From NCBI GenBank assembly GCA_013360675.1, contig JABWBB010000030.1, positions 1 to 35,249 on the forward strand: DNA of 35,249 bases, in the 5' to 3' direction. This DNA comes from Phycisphaerales bacterium (lineage in GTDB: Bacteria > Planctomycetota > Phycisphaerae > Phycisphaerales > UBA1924). The notes under the pieces were generated by a model. It worked only from the letters and a program-made list of their open reading frames with translations, searched no databases and was not told the DNA's origin. Positions 8,837-16,825 of the stretch are shown in pieces. Made by a program: the position numbers and the translations under genes. Position 1 is the first letter of the stretch, and each line of letters opens with the position of its first letter.

Positions 8837-8885
8837 AATCGCCTGCGAGCGCCTTTCGACGGCTCGCAAGCGGATCCTCTCCCAA

Positions 8886-9683
8886 CTACAGGCAGCGGCG
8901 ACGGCGCAGGCCCGCCCCCGCAAACATTCCAAGCAAAGCCAGCACGCCCGGCGTCGGCGCGACGGCCGCCAGGGCGTCGATCTGAAAGGCCGCCGGGTTT
9001 GACGACAGATTCGTGAAGCGCACGAACGAGACCGATCCAAGCCCGAAGGCCCCGATGTCGACGCCCGCCCCGCCGCCCGAGCCCTTGTAGCCCGCGATGA
9101 TCTGCGCGAAGGTCTTGCCCATCGGGTCAAAGGCCGGATCGACCGGGCGTGTGAAATCCGAGAGGACGTTGCCTGGCGCGACGGAATACGGATCGGTGAG
9201 ATCGAGGTAGCCCAGCGTGGGGAAAAGCCTGTCGGGGGCGATGCCCGTCGCCGTCACCCAGACCTGCCCATCGCTGCTGAGCTCGACGCGTGCGGCGCCG
9301 CTCTGGCCGAAAAGCCCGCCCACGATGCCGTTGGGGTAATCGATGTCGATGAACCCGGCGTTACCGAAGATCAGCAGATCGATGCCGTAGGGATTGGCGG
9401 GGTTATTGAGGACCGGCTCATCGAAGGCGAGGGTGAGATGCCCCCCGCCGCCGATCGAGACGAGTTCGGTCTCCATCCAAGCGGGGTTGAACGGGGTGAC
9501 CGCGCCCGGAAAGACACCCACCCCGGTGAAGCGGGTAGGCTGACCCAGCGCGGTGCTGGGATTGGTATAGGTCCCTGCGCCCAGCCCCGGGTTGTAAGAG
9601 ATGACGCGGTCGGCCCACGGATCGGCCGCCATGATCGCGGGGGTCATGCCCCCCACCAGCAACGCCACAATAACGACACGCAT
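8886..9683 (-). CDS. Secreted PEP-CTERM-like surface protein, first gene after the B12 riboswitch
   Basis: 265 residues. Signal peptide MRVVIVALLVGGMTPAIMA, then a beta-rich domain beginning ADPWADRVISYNPG, with GHLTLAFDEPVLNNPANPYG, GIDLLIFGNAGFIDIDYPNG and ARVELSSDGQVWVTATG, reminiscent of discoidin-like or lectin-like extracellular modules, and a PEP-CTERM-like tail (TPGVLALLGMFAGAGLRRRR) for membrane retention and sorting. GGAGGT lies 6 bases before the ATG, a strong start. The only upstream element within 550 bases is the cobalamin riboswitch, which makes this a B12-regulated surface protein. I know of no proven function; B12 or cobamide binding is an inference from regulation. Confidence 0.85.
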   Translation of the reverse strand: MRVVIVALLVGGMTPAIMAADPWADRVISYNPGLGAGTYTNPSTALGQPTRFTGVGVFPGAVTPFNPAWMETELVSIGGGGHLTLAFDEPVLNNPANPYGIDLLIFGNAGFIDIDYPNGIVGGLFGQSGAARVELSSDGQVWVTATGIAPDRLFPTLGYLDLTDPYSVAPGNVLSDFTRPVDPAFDPMGKTFAQIIAGYKGSGGGAGVDIGAFGLGSVSFVRFTNLSSNPAAFQIDALAAVAPTPGVLALLGMFAGAGLRRRRCL

Positions 9684-9722
9684 GCCAGACCTCCGGTCCC
9701 GATTCGCGCGGGACAACGCACG

Positions 9723-9740
9723 AAAAAACCCGGTGCGGGT
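9723..9740 (-). terminator. Intrinsic terminator in the B12 riboswitch leader
   Basis: Read on the minus strand, ACCCG-CAC-CGGGT forms a 5-bp GC stem with a 3-base loop (9728-9740), followed at once by TTTTTT (9723-9728). It lies between the cobalamin aptamer and the ribosome binding site of the PEP-CTERM-like gene, 40 bases before its ATG, exactly where a riboswitch expression-platform terminator belongs. The stem is short, so strength is uncertain. Confidence 0.55.
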
Positions 9741-9883
9741 GGCCTTGCTCTGCGATGTGAAGTGAGTCGGCGAGGCGGCGCGACCAGAAGACGGCGGCGC
9801 ACCTGCCGGTCTCCCTTCGCCCGTGGCATGGGCCCGGCGTGCAACGCCTTCCCATCGCCGCGGGCCCGCGAGGGGCCGCCAGC

Positions 9884-10118
9884 ACGTCGTCGGCAGGTCT
9901 TCCGGCTTCGGGCTCCGCTGGCGTGGCCTTCCCAATCTTGTCGCTCCCGACACGCGTCGGAATCCGATTCGATCAGTGGCCGGGAGGCTCGTCGTGGCCT
10001 CCCTCAACGCTCAACATCAGCACCCGTTACGGCGGCGCGTCCGCGGTGGCATTTCACCACGCTTCCCTGTTTCACCCGGAGCCCCCGGCCACGAATACGC
10101 CGAAAACTCCGAGCACCG
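9884..10118 (-). ncRNA. Cobalamin (B12) riboswitch
   Basis: On the minus strand the hallmark elements occur in order. The 5' part reads ACAGGGAAGCGTGGTGAAAT, matching the conserved AGGGAA...GGTGAAA block, followed by GCCACCGCGGACGCGCCGCC then GTAACGG, the equivalent of the GC...CCCGCnACTGTnA block. After an expanded variable region comes the B12 box GAAGCCGGAAGACCTGCC at 9892-9909, differing from the consensus at one or two positions. Such aptamers bind adenosyl- or hydroxocobalamin and switch off genes for B12 uptake or synthesis. The ends are approximate. The gene controlled is the PEP-CTERM-like protein at 9683, and probably the propeller gene after it. Confidence 0.93.
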
Positions 10119-10129
10119 ATGACGCATTC

Positions 10130-10157
10130 AGCCTAGCAAACCACGCCCGTGTGTCAA
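10130..10157 (-). promoter_or_regulatory. Predicted sigma-70-type promoter of the B12-riboswitch transcript
   Basis: A perfect -35 box TTGACA (minus strand, 10152-10157) is separated by 16 bases from TAGGCT (10130-10135) as a weaker -10 box. The predicted start at about 10123 is a few bases before the first recognisable riboswitch nucleotides, so position and orientation agree with the aptamer. Confidence 0.55.
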
Positions 10158-10235
10158 GAACGCACTGTGATCGCGCGGGGCCACGCGACGCGGGCATCAT
10201 CGCAAATGCACGCGTGTCAACATGTTGCGCCTCTA

Positions 10236-11066
10236 TCACGGGATCGTGCGCAAGTGCGCATCAATCGCGTCCCAATAGGCGACTCTGTCGTGCGGAAAGT
10301 CGTTGTGCCCGCCGTCGAGTTCGACCAGGGTGGTGCGGGGCGCGAGGGCGGCGAGGGTGCGCGAGTGGTCGGGCGGGATGATCGTGTCGTGCCGCCCGTG
10401 CAGCAGCAGCACGGGCACGTCGATCGCGGGCAGCGCGCGATCGGTACGCCAGGGGCTGGCGATGAGAAAGTCGGGCACACCCATGCGGCGCGTGAAGGCG
10501 AGCGTGCTGGTGAGCGTTGATTCGAGGATCAGCGCGGCGGGCCTTCGCTCGGTTGCCACCTGCGCCGCCACCGCGCCGCCGATCGAACGCCCGTGATAGA
10601 TCAACCCCGCGCGATCGATGGCGTTGGGCAGGGCGTCGATGATGGCGATGGCATCAGCGACGATGGCGGCCTGGGTGGGGCTGCCTGTGGTGCGCCCGTA
10701 GCCGCGGTATTCGATGAGCAGCACCGCGCAGCCGCGCTGGGCGTATTCGTCGGCGAGATCGAGCTGGTGGTCGATCAACTCGGCGTTGCCGTGGAAGAAG
10801 ACGACGCAACGCGATGCGTGTGCGGCGTCGGCGGGCTGGTGCAGCCAGGCCTCGACCGACGCGCGCGGATCGTCGGCGGGCGTGTGCGTGAGGCGGGTCC
10901 AGCCCGCGTGGAGTACCGGGGCCTCGGGGCGGCCGGCAAAGTCGCGGGGGAACATCGCCGCGTGAAGGCGCCACGCCACGAGGGTGCACCAGAAGGCGTA
11001 CGCGGCGGCGAGGATGGCGAGAAGTCGGAGCAGGCGTCGTTTCCAGGTCATCGGGGGGCGGGTCAT
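10236..11066 (-). CDS. Alpha/beta hydrolase, BEM46/ABHD13-like, membrane-anchored
   Basis: From the ATG at 11066, 276 residues. An N-terminal hydrophobic anchor (LLRLLAILAAAYAFWCTLVAW) precedes an alpha/beta-hydrolase fold with the oxyanion region VVFFHGNAELI, nucleophile elbow GRSIGG, the acid residue in LLHGRHDTIIP and the catalytic histidine in DGGHNDFP. This is the BEM46/YfhR-like subgroup; substrates are generally unknown. The start is ambiguous: MTRPPMTWKRR offers ATGs at 11066 and 11051, neither with a convincing ribosome binding site. A still earlier ATG at 11114 would run into the divergent glyS start at 11117, so it is disfavoured. Confidence 0.85.
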   Translation of the reverse strand: MTRPPMTWKRRLLRLLAILAAAYAFWCTLVAWRLHAAMFPRDFAGRPEAPVLHAGWTRLTHTPADDPRASVEAWLHQPADAAHASRCVVFFHGNAELIDHQLDLADEYAQRGCAVLLIEYRGYGRTTGSPTQAAIVADAIAIIDALPNAIDRAGLIYHGRSIGGAVAAQVATERRPAALILESTLTSTLAFTRRMGVPDFLIASPWRTDRALPAIDVPVLLLHGRHDTIIPPDHSRTLAALAPRTTLVELDGGHNDFPHDRVAYWDAIDAHLRTIP

Positions 11067-11116
11067 TCGGGGGATTGTTGCGACCCTGGGCCCGGCGTTC
11101 CCTACGATCGCCACCT

Positions 11117-12688
11117 ATGACCACCACGCCCAAATCGATGGACGCCATCATGGCGCTGTGCAAGCGCCGCGGCTTTGTCTACCAGGCCTCGGAGATCTAC
11201 GGGGGCATCAACGGCTTCTGGGATTACGGCCCACTGGGCGCACAACTCAAGAAGAACCTGCGCGACGCCTGGTGGCAGGACATGATCATGAACCCGGCGT
11301 GGGGGCGCAAGGGGCCTAACGGCGAGCGCGTGCGCTGCGTGCCGCTCGAGACGTGCATCATCCAGCACCCCAAGGTGTGGGCGGCGAGCGGGCACGTGGG
11401 TGGGTTCAATGACCCGATGGTGGATTGTCGCGAGACCAAGATGCGCTACCGCGCCGACCACCTGCGCCTGGTCCACGCGACCAACGAGCGCAAGTCCGGG
11501 CGTTTCTTCGCCTTCATCGAGAACGATCCCGACACGCTCGAGAGCGCACTCAAGAAACTCGGCAAGTACGTACGCCGCGACATGGGCCAGGGTGATACCG
11601 AGATCCTCGAATTCAGCGCGCTCGACATGGAAGAGGAACTTCCCCGCGTCGTCGGCCCGCACGCCAAGGAAGCGGGGACGCTCACGCCGCCCCGCCAGTT
11701 CAACCTGATGTTCCACTCCTACACCGGGGCGACGGCAGGCGAGGACGACAAGGTCTATCTGCGCCCCGAGACCGCGCAGGGCATCTTCGTGCAGTTCAAG
11801 AACGTGGTCGATACGACGCGCGTAAAGATCCCCTTTGGCATCGGCAACACGGGGCGATCATTCCGCAACGAGGTGACGCCGCGGAACTTCACCTTCCGCT
11901 CGCGCGAGTTCGAGCAGGCGGAACTCGAGTTTTTCTGCCACCCCGACGAATCGCAGGATTGGTATCGCTTCTGGCGTGACTTTCGCATGGAGTGGTGGAA
12001 GTCGATCGGGCTTGCCGGGGAGAACCTGATCCTGCGCGAGCACGACAAGGACGAACTGAGCCACTATTCGGTGGGCACCAGCGACGTGGAATATCGCTTC
12101 CCCTTCACCGCGCCGGGGTTTGGCGAACTCGAGGGGATCGCCCACCGCGGGTGCTTCGACCTGACCCAGCACCAGCAGCACAGCAACGCCAAACTCGATT
12201 ACTTCGACACGACGCGGGGCGAGACGCTGCCCAACGGCGGGAAGAAGGGCGAGCGGTACATCCCCCACTGCATCGAGCCCGCCGCCGGGCTCGACCGCGG
12301 CGCGCTGGCGCTGCTGTGCGAGGCGTACACGCGGGATGATTCGCGCCCCAGCCCCGAGTTCCTGAAGCTCAACCCGCGGGTGGCGCCCATCAAGGCCGCG
12401 GTCTTCCCGCTGGTGGACAAGGACGGCATGCCCGAGATCGCCGAGCGGTTGACCGATGAACTCTTTGCTCGCTTCGGGCGCGGCGGGTTCATCGAGAGCG
12501 ACGCCAAGCAATCGATCGGCAAGCGCTACGCCCGCATGGACGAGGCGGGTTGCCCCTTCTGCTTCACCATCGACGGGGAGACGCTCAAGGACCAGAGCGT
12601 GACCTGCCGCGACCGCGACAGCGGCACGCAGCAGCGGATCGCGCTCGATCAGGTCAAGGTGTTCCTGGGCGAGAAACTGGGGATGTAG
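11117..12688 (+). CDS. glyS: Glycine--tRNA ligase (dimeric, eukaryote/archaea-type class II)
   Basis: Charges tRNA-Gly with glycine in the cytosol. 523 residues in a single chain, so this is the alpha2 type (often named glyQS or glyS), not the split glyQ/glyS. Visible features: N-terminal CKRRGFVYQASEIYGGINGF and DYGPLGAQLKKN (motif 1 region), class II motif 2 around GNTGRSFRNEVTPRN, the RSREFEQAELEFF strand, and motif 3 EPAAGLDRGALALL; the C-terminal anticodon-binding domain has GCPFCFTIDGE. The ATG at 11117 gives the usual family N-terminus; an upstream in-frame ATG at 11075 would overlap the divergent promoter region. There is no ribosome binding site, and only 50 bases separate it from the divergent hydrolase gene, so the mRNA may be nearly leaderless. 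Confidence 0.96.
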   Translation: MTTTPKSMDAIMALCKRRGFVYQASEIYGGINGFWDYGPLGAQLKKNLRDAWWQDMIMNPAWGRKGPNGERVRCVPLETCIIQHPKVWAASGHVGGFNDPMVDCRETKMRYRADHLRLVHATNERKSGRFFAFIENDPDTLESALKKLGKYVRRDMGQGDTEILEFSALDMEEELPRVVGPHAKEAGTLTPPRQFNLMFHSYTGATAGEDDKVYLRPETAQGIFVQFKNVVDTTRVKIPFGIGNTGRSFRNEVTPRNFTFRSREFEQAELEFFCHPDESQDWYRFWRDFRMEWWKSIGLAGENLILREHDKDELSHYSVGTSDVEYRFPFTAPGFGELEGIAHRGCFDLTQHQQHSNAKLDYFDTTRGETLPNGGKKGERYIPHCIEPAAGLDRGALALLCEAYTRDDSRPSPEFLKLNPRVAPIKAAVFPLVDKDGMPEIAERLTDELFARFGRGGFIESDAKQSIGKRYARMDEAGCPFCFTIDGETLKDQSVTCRDRDSGTQQRIALDQVKVFLGEKLGM

Positions 12689-12746
12689 CGATCAGCGTCT
12701 CGCCGCACAAGGCCTGGGTGTGTGAGCTTTAATGTGGGTGCGCATG

Positions 12747-12780
12747 AAAAACGCCCGCCGCGGGTGTTCCGCGACGGGCG
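12747..12780 (-). terminator. Strong intrinsic terminator of the minus-strand PEP-CTERM-like gene
   Basis: Positions 12752-12763 pair with 12769-12780 (CGCCCG and CGCGG blocks, one internal mismatch) around a 5-base loop. On the minus strand the stem is followed by TTTTT (12747-12751). It lies 37 bases beyond the stop of the PEP-CTERM-like gene and also between the convergent glyS, for which the stem could act as a transcript end without a T-tract. Confidence 0.8.
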
Positions 12781-12816
12781 CAAGAGAAGACATCAAAGAC
12801 AATTCGCCGACAGGAT

Positions 12817-13530
12817 TTAGCGGCGACGGCGCACGCCCAGCAGGCCCAGGCCCATGCCCATCAGGCCGGCGACGCCGGTGGTCGGCACGTTGCAGAAGGT
12901 CGCGCCGCGCAGGGCGATGGTGTAGGCCCCTGCGTCCGAGTCGCTGAAGTTCTCCCAGTGATCGAAGCCGGCCGCGGACGGATTGGGGCCGTGCAGGGCG
13001 TCAAAGTCGGACCCCAGCAAGGCGATGTCGGTGTTACCCGCGTCCTCCGGATCATTCGCAAAGGAGGAGATAGAGAGCAGGTAGCGCCCCGGAGTGATCG
13101 AGATCGTCGCGGTCGGGGCGACCACGCCGCCGCCCGTGAGCGCGGCGTAGGTCGACGGATCCGAGATGACCGATGCCAGCCCGCCGCCGGCGCCGGCTGG
13201 GGTGTCGTCATTGGCTACGACAAGGCCGCCGTTGGCGTTCCACAGCCACAGGCGCGAATCGAAGGCCGCGGCACCGCCGAAGGCCGCCGACGTGCTGGCC
13301 ATGAAGTTGGCCGGGTCGGTGATGTTGATGCAATACGTATCGACGTGATCGCCATTCGGACGGTCGATCGAGCCCATGATGGACAGCAGCGGGCCCACGC
13401 CCGTGGTGTCCTGGAAGGGGATGGGGCCGTCGGGCGCGTCGCCCGATTCGGTCCAGGTCTGTGCCGAGGCGGTCGCGCCCGCCAGGCCCATCACCATCGC
13501 CGCGTACAGAAAGTGTCGTGTCATCTTCAT
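12817..13530 (-). CDS. Secreted PEP-CTERM-like protein
   Basis: 237 residues with a signal peptide (MKMTRHFLYAAMVMGLAGATASAQ), a beta-rich body (DRPNGDHVDTYCINITDPAN, AAAFDSRLWLWNANGG, ISITPGRYLLSISS; compare bacterial pre-peptidase C-terminal-like domains) and a PEP-CTERM-like tail VPTTGVAGLMGMGLGLLG followed by VRRRR. The tail differs in sequence from that of the protein at 8886-9683 but has the same plan, so the organism very likely has an archaeosortase/exosortase-type sorting enzyme, not seen here. AGGAGAG lies about 8 bases before the ATG. It is transcribed alone and ends at a strong terminator. Function unknown. Confidence 0.85.
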   Translation of the reverse strand: MKMTRHFLYAAMVMGLAGATASAQTWTESGDAPDGPIPFQDTTGVGPLLSIMGSIDRPNGDHVDTYCINITDPANFMASTSAAFGGAAAFDSRLWLWNANGGLVVANDDTPAGAGGGLASVISDPSTYAALTGGGVVAPTATISITPGRYLLSISSFANDPEDAGNTDIALLGSDFDALHGPNPSAAGFDHWENFSDSDAGAYTIALRGATFCNVPTTGVAGLMGMGLGLLGVRRRR

Positions 13531-13880
13531 CCGTATCTCTCCTTCTGCTCCGTCCTATCCGGAGCCCTACTTGAGCGTTGGCGCGGCACCCACGTGGCGT
13601 GACCCCGCCAGCGCAATACATACTCCGACCCTATCACGAGGCGCATGCACCTCAACCCCACGCGTAGGCATTTCGGGGCATATTGAGTAGCGCGATGGCG
13701 AACAACCTTGAAACATCCGGGTCTTATCGGCGAAGTGATTGCCGCGCACGGCCTCTCAGGCTCGCTCACACACGCTCACACCAGTGAAAACGCTAGACTC
13801 TCCCGCAGGTGCGGCGTTCGTCGCACCGCCCGGACACGAGTCTCGCCGCACGCGACGAACTCGATCTCAAGGAGCCACGC
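13531..13880. other. Intergenic region between divergent genes
   Basis: About 350 bases without a convincing gene. It must contain the promoters of the PEP-CTERM-like gene (minus) and of the membrane protein (plus). I see no riboswitch, tRNA or strong repeat, and no promoter good enough to place. Confidence 0.6.
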
Positions 13881-14471
13881 ATGGTTTCGATCCTCGATCT
13901 CTGGCTGCCCATCGTGCTGAGCGCGGTCTTTGTCTTCTTCGCCAGCAGCCTGCTGTGGATGGCGCTGCCGTTCCACAAGAACGACTTCAAGTTCCTGGGT
14001 GGCGAGGAGGCCAACGTGATGAACATGATCCGCGGGCTCAACCTGGGCGGCGGCATATACATGTTCCCTCGCTGCGACCCCAAGGCGGTCAAGGACGATC
14101 CCGCCGCCGCCGAGCGACTCAAGACCGGCCCGTGGGGCATGCTCACGGTGATGGCGTCACCGGGCAGCATGGGCAAGTGCCTGGGTCTGTGGATGCTCAA
14201 CACCCTGCTCGTCGCCGCCTTCGTGGCCTATATCGCGTCGAACGCGCTCCCGGCCGGGACCGAGTATCTCAAGGTGTTTCAGATCGTCGGGGCGACCACG
14301 TTCCTGGCCTATGGCGGCAACGCCCTCTGCGACAGCATCTGGAAGGGACGCCCCTGGAGCCACCTCCCGGGGAGCATCATCGATGCGCTGATCTACGCCC
14401 TGCTCACGGGCGGGGCCTTTGGCTGGCTGTGGCCCAAGGCCGCGGCCATCCTGCCCGTGATGCCCTCCTGA
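13881..14471 (+). CDS. Conserved-looking integral membrane protein of unknown function
   Basis: 196 residues from the ATG at 13881, which has AAGGAG 7 bases upstream. An N-terminal membrane helix (LWLPIVLSAVFVFFASSLLW) is followed by a soluble stretch of about 70 residues (HKNDFKFLGGEEANVMNMIR, PRCDPKAVKDDPAAAERLKT) and about three more hydrophobic helices near 110-190 (WMLNTLLVAAFVAYIAS, VGATTFLAYGGNALC, IIDALIYALLTGGAFGWLW). I do not recognise a named family. The composition and codon bias match the neighbours. The frame extends upstream to 13809, but that part lacks a ribosome binding site and looks non-coding. Confidence 0.8.
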   Translation: MVSILDLWLPIVLSAVFVFFASSLLWMALPFHKNDFKFLGGEEANVMNMIRGLNLGGGIYMFPRCDPKAVKDDPAAAERLKTGPWGMLTVMASPGSMGKCLGLWMLNTLLVAAFVAYIASNALPAGTEYLKVFQIVGATTFLAYGGNALCDSIWKGRPWSHLPGSIIDALIYALLTGGAFGWLWPKAAAILPVMPS

Positions 14472-14501
14472 CCAGCGTATCTGCACCTCGCGCTCGCGGG
14501 C

Positions 14502-15692
14502 TCAGACCGGGATCGTGAGGTTCGCCAGTTCCTTGCCCGCAAGGTCGTGGACCAGCAGCGCGAGGCCCGTGCTGTCGGCGTGGCCTTCGATCACCGTCGC
14601 GCTCTCGGGCGCAGGGCCGCCCCCCACGACCTGCACATAGGGGTGGTCGGCGTTGAGCGGCGTGATCGCGTGGTGGTGCGTATGCCCGCAGATCAACGCG
14701 TGGATCCCCGCCCGCGCCAGCAGCGGGGCCCACTTCACGCGCGAGTCTTCGCTCGACCCCGGCCCCCACAGCGGGATGTGCATGAGGGCCACCCGCACCG
14801 CCGCGTCGCGAAACTCCTCCTCCTCGATCGCCCGCTCGAGCCAGACGCGCTGCGCGTCGCGGTATCGCGCGAAATCGTTGAGCCCCGCGTAGACCCGGTG
14901 CCCGTCGGGCTTGTCCTCGCCCGTGTCCATCACGAGATAGGCGATGGGCCCGTCGCGCAGCGTGAAGAAGCGCACGCCGCCGGGATGGTCCATGAAGCGG
15001 TCGAGCTGGCGGGCGTGTATGCCGCGCACGTCGTGATTCCCGCTCACGAGGCAGAACGGGTTCGAGGCGGCGTAGTCGCTCCCACCGGGGCGGAAGAGCT
15101 GAGACACCACCTGATTGTCGTGGCGCACATCATTAAAGACATCCCCGTTCCAGAACGTCGGCCCCGGTTTGCACGCGGCGAGCCGCTCCGTCACGCCCTT
15201 GAGCGTGGTCTCGTTCTCGTGCGTGTCGTTGATGACGCGGAACGAGGCGGTGCTCGCGCGCCCGGGTGTCGTGAATTGATACTTTTCGGAAAACTCGGCC
15301 GCCCCGCGCGTGATCTTGTACGCCCCGCGGAAATCGATGGGACAGACGCCCACGCGATACCAATAGCGCGTGCCGCGCTTGAGCCCGGTGAGGCGAATCT
15401 TGTGGATCCGTCCATCGAGCGGGAGCAGGCCATGACGGCTGTTGTCGGCGCGTTGACCCAGCGTGCTGCTGGTGCCGTATTCCACCCACGCCGTGCTGAT
15501 CGCCCGGACGGCGATGCTGACGGTCATCGCGTCGGGTGCGGGGTTCTGCAGCACCGGGGGGCTGTCGATCACGCCATCGGCGACGGGTTGCAGGCCAAAG
15601 TCTTCGTGTGCGCCGTGAGCCTCACTCGATGAGAGCGAAAAGCCCGCGGCCAGGGTCGCCGCCGACAGCCCGACAAACTCACGCCTGTCCAT
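14502..15692 (-). CDS. Exported metallophosphoesterase with N-terminal fibronectin-III-like domain
   Basis: 396 residues. A twin-arginine-like signal (MDRREFVGLSAATLAAGFSL) suggests Tat export of the folded metalloenzyme. A purple-acid-phosphatase-type N-terminal domain (AVRAISTAWVEYGTS, GLKRGTRYWYRVGV) precedes a calcineurin-like phosphoesterase core with the ordered metal motifs: INDTHEN, NGDVFND, GNHDVRG, MHIPLWG and GHTHHH. These hold the two metal ions that hydrolyse phosphate esters. The substrate is not predictable. It lies 102 bases after a gene on the same strand and has no close ribosome binding site, but the TAATCT 6 bases before the ATG could be a -10 element. Confidence 0.9.
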   Translation of the reverse strand: MDRREFVGLSAATLAAGFSLSSSEAHGAHEDFGLQPVADGVIDSPPVLQNPAPDAMTVSIAVRAISTAWVEYGTSSTLGQRADNSRHGLLPLDGRIHKIRLTGLKRGTRYWYRVGVCPIDFRGAYKITRGAAEFSEKYQFTTPGRASTASFRVINDTHENETTLKGVTERLAACKPGPTFWNGDVFNDVRHDNQVVSQLFRPGGSDYAASNPFCLVSGNHDVRGIHARQLDRFMDHPGGVRFFTLRDGPIAYLVMDTGEDKPDGHRVYAGLNDFARYRDAQRVWLERAIEEEEFRDAAVRVALMHIPLWGPGSSEDSRVKWAPLLARAGIHALICGHTHHHAITPLNADHPYVQVVGGGPAPESATVIEGHADSTGLALLVHDLAGKELANLTIPV

Positions 15693-15794
15693 GTGGACAG
15701 ATTACCACGCGCCGGCTGGCCCGTCGGCGGACTTATGTCACACCCCTGTCACGAGCCCGGCGGCGGGAACCCGGCGCGGGCACTGCATCGCGGC

Positions 15795-16682
15795 TTAGTA
15801 GCGATAGGTCAGCCCGATCGCCGTGCCAAAGTCATCGGAAGCGTTCGTCAGCCCGAACCGCAGGCTGACATCGAACAGCAGATCCGCGGACAAGGCATAG
15901 GTCAGACCCGTGTTGATAAACGCGCGGTAGTCCTCATCGCCGCCCAGGTTCACCTGACCGGCGTATTCGATAAATGCGCCAAGGTCCTTGGCGATCTCGC
16001 GCCCGAGCGAGATCGTGTGCCCCATGTCGATGACATGCGCGGTGTCGTCGCCGTTGCGCAGGGCTTCGAACATCACCATCGCCGCCATCCCAAAGTCGTG
16101 CGGCAGGGCGAACGACACGGGGAACATCACTCCGCCCTCGACGTCGCCGTTGCCCAGGTCGTCGTCCGCCGTGGGGATCTTGATGTAGGGCATCAGGGCG
16201 CCGGCGCTATCGCCCCCGTCGTTGCCCCACAGGTTCTTTTTGACGCGCAGCACCAGGTCGCCAAAGCCGTCGACGGTCTGGGTCGTGCCCCCCTCTTCGG
16301 TACGGACCTGTGCGTAGGGGTCGAGGCCAAGGTGCATATCGACGCTGTTGCACAGCCCGACCTTCAGCAGCATGGGCGCGACACTGACCGAGCGGGTCTT
16401 GACATCATCGCGCTTGTCATAGGTGAAATCGGCCAGCGACACCTCGATCTGGAAGTGCCCCGCGTCGACGGTGTAGGCGCTCTCGGTCGCGTCGGGGCGA
16501 TCCGCCGACAGGTCACGCATCTGCTCGCGCGGCGTGGGATTGAAGAGCGTGTACCCGGCCTTGCTCGATTCTTGCGCCAAGCCGATCGACGGGAGCAGCA
16601 CGCCCGCGGCGAACAGTGAGATCCGCTGGCTCTTCGCCGACGTCGTCATCGCCGTTTGAATCCATCCACATGTGTGTTTCAT
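15795..16682 (-). CDS. Outer-membrane beta-barrel protein, MetA-pathway-of-phenol-degradation / transporter-like family
   Basis: 295 residues with an N-terminal signal sequence (ISLFAAGVLLPSIGLAQ), followed by the family signature SADRPDATESAYTVDAGHFQ and alternating amphipathic strands typical of a barrel (EVSLADFTYDKRDD, MHLGLDPYAQVRTEEGGTT, FGDLVLRVKKNLWG), ending on an aromatic residue (GLTYRY) as barrels often do. The family is annotated as putative transporters; no substrate is known. Of two possible starts I keep the ATG at 16682 (AGGAA about 11 bases upstream); the ATG at 16649 would give a more usual signal-peptide length. Confidence 0.82.
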   Translation of the reverse strand: MKHTCGWIQTAMTTSAKSQRISLFAAGVLLPSIGLAQESSKAGYTLFNPTPREQMRDLSADRPDATESAYTVDAGHFQIEVSLADFTYDKRDDVKTRSVSVAPMLLKVGLCNSVDMHLGLDPYAQVRTEEGGTTQTVDGFGDLVLRVKKNLWGNDGGDSAGALMPYIKIPTADDDLGNGDVEGGVMFPVSFALPHDFGMAAMVMFEALRNGDDTAHVIDMGHTISLGREIAKDLGAFIEYAGQVNLGGDEDYRAFINTGLTYALSADLLFDVSLRFGLTNASDDFGTAIGLTYRY

Positions 16683-16825
16683 AACGCGTGATTCCTGTAC
16701 GGATAGCCAGCGACACTTCTCAGAGCCGCTTCTCCAACTCGCCTGTTGACCGGCGCACGCCGGCTCATACCGCGAGTGTGAACGTGAGTGACTTCAACAA
16801 CGCAAGGCCGATGACCAAGCCGCCC

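Noticed and set aside
8844-8868. Hairpin tgcgagc/gctcgca between the PEP-CTERM-like and propeller genes
   Set aside because: A 7-bp stem without a T-tract in either direction; too weak to call a terminator.
16750-16763. Palindrome ccggcg-ca-cgccgg after the VOC gene
   Set aside because: Short, with a 2-base loop and no T-tract; expected by chance at this base composition.
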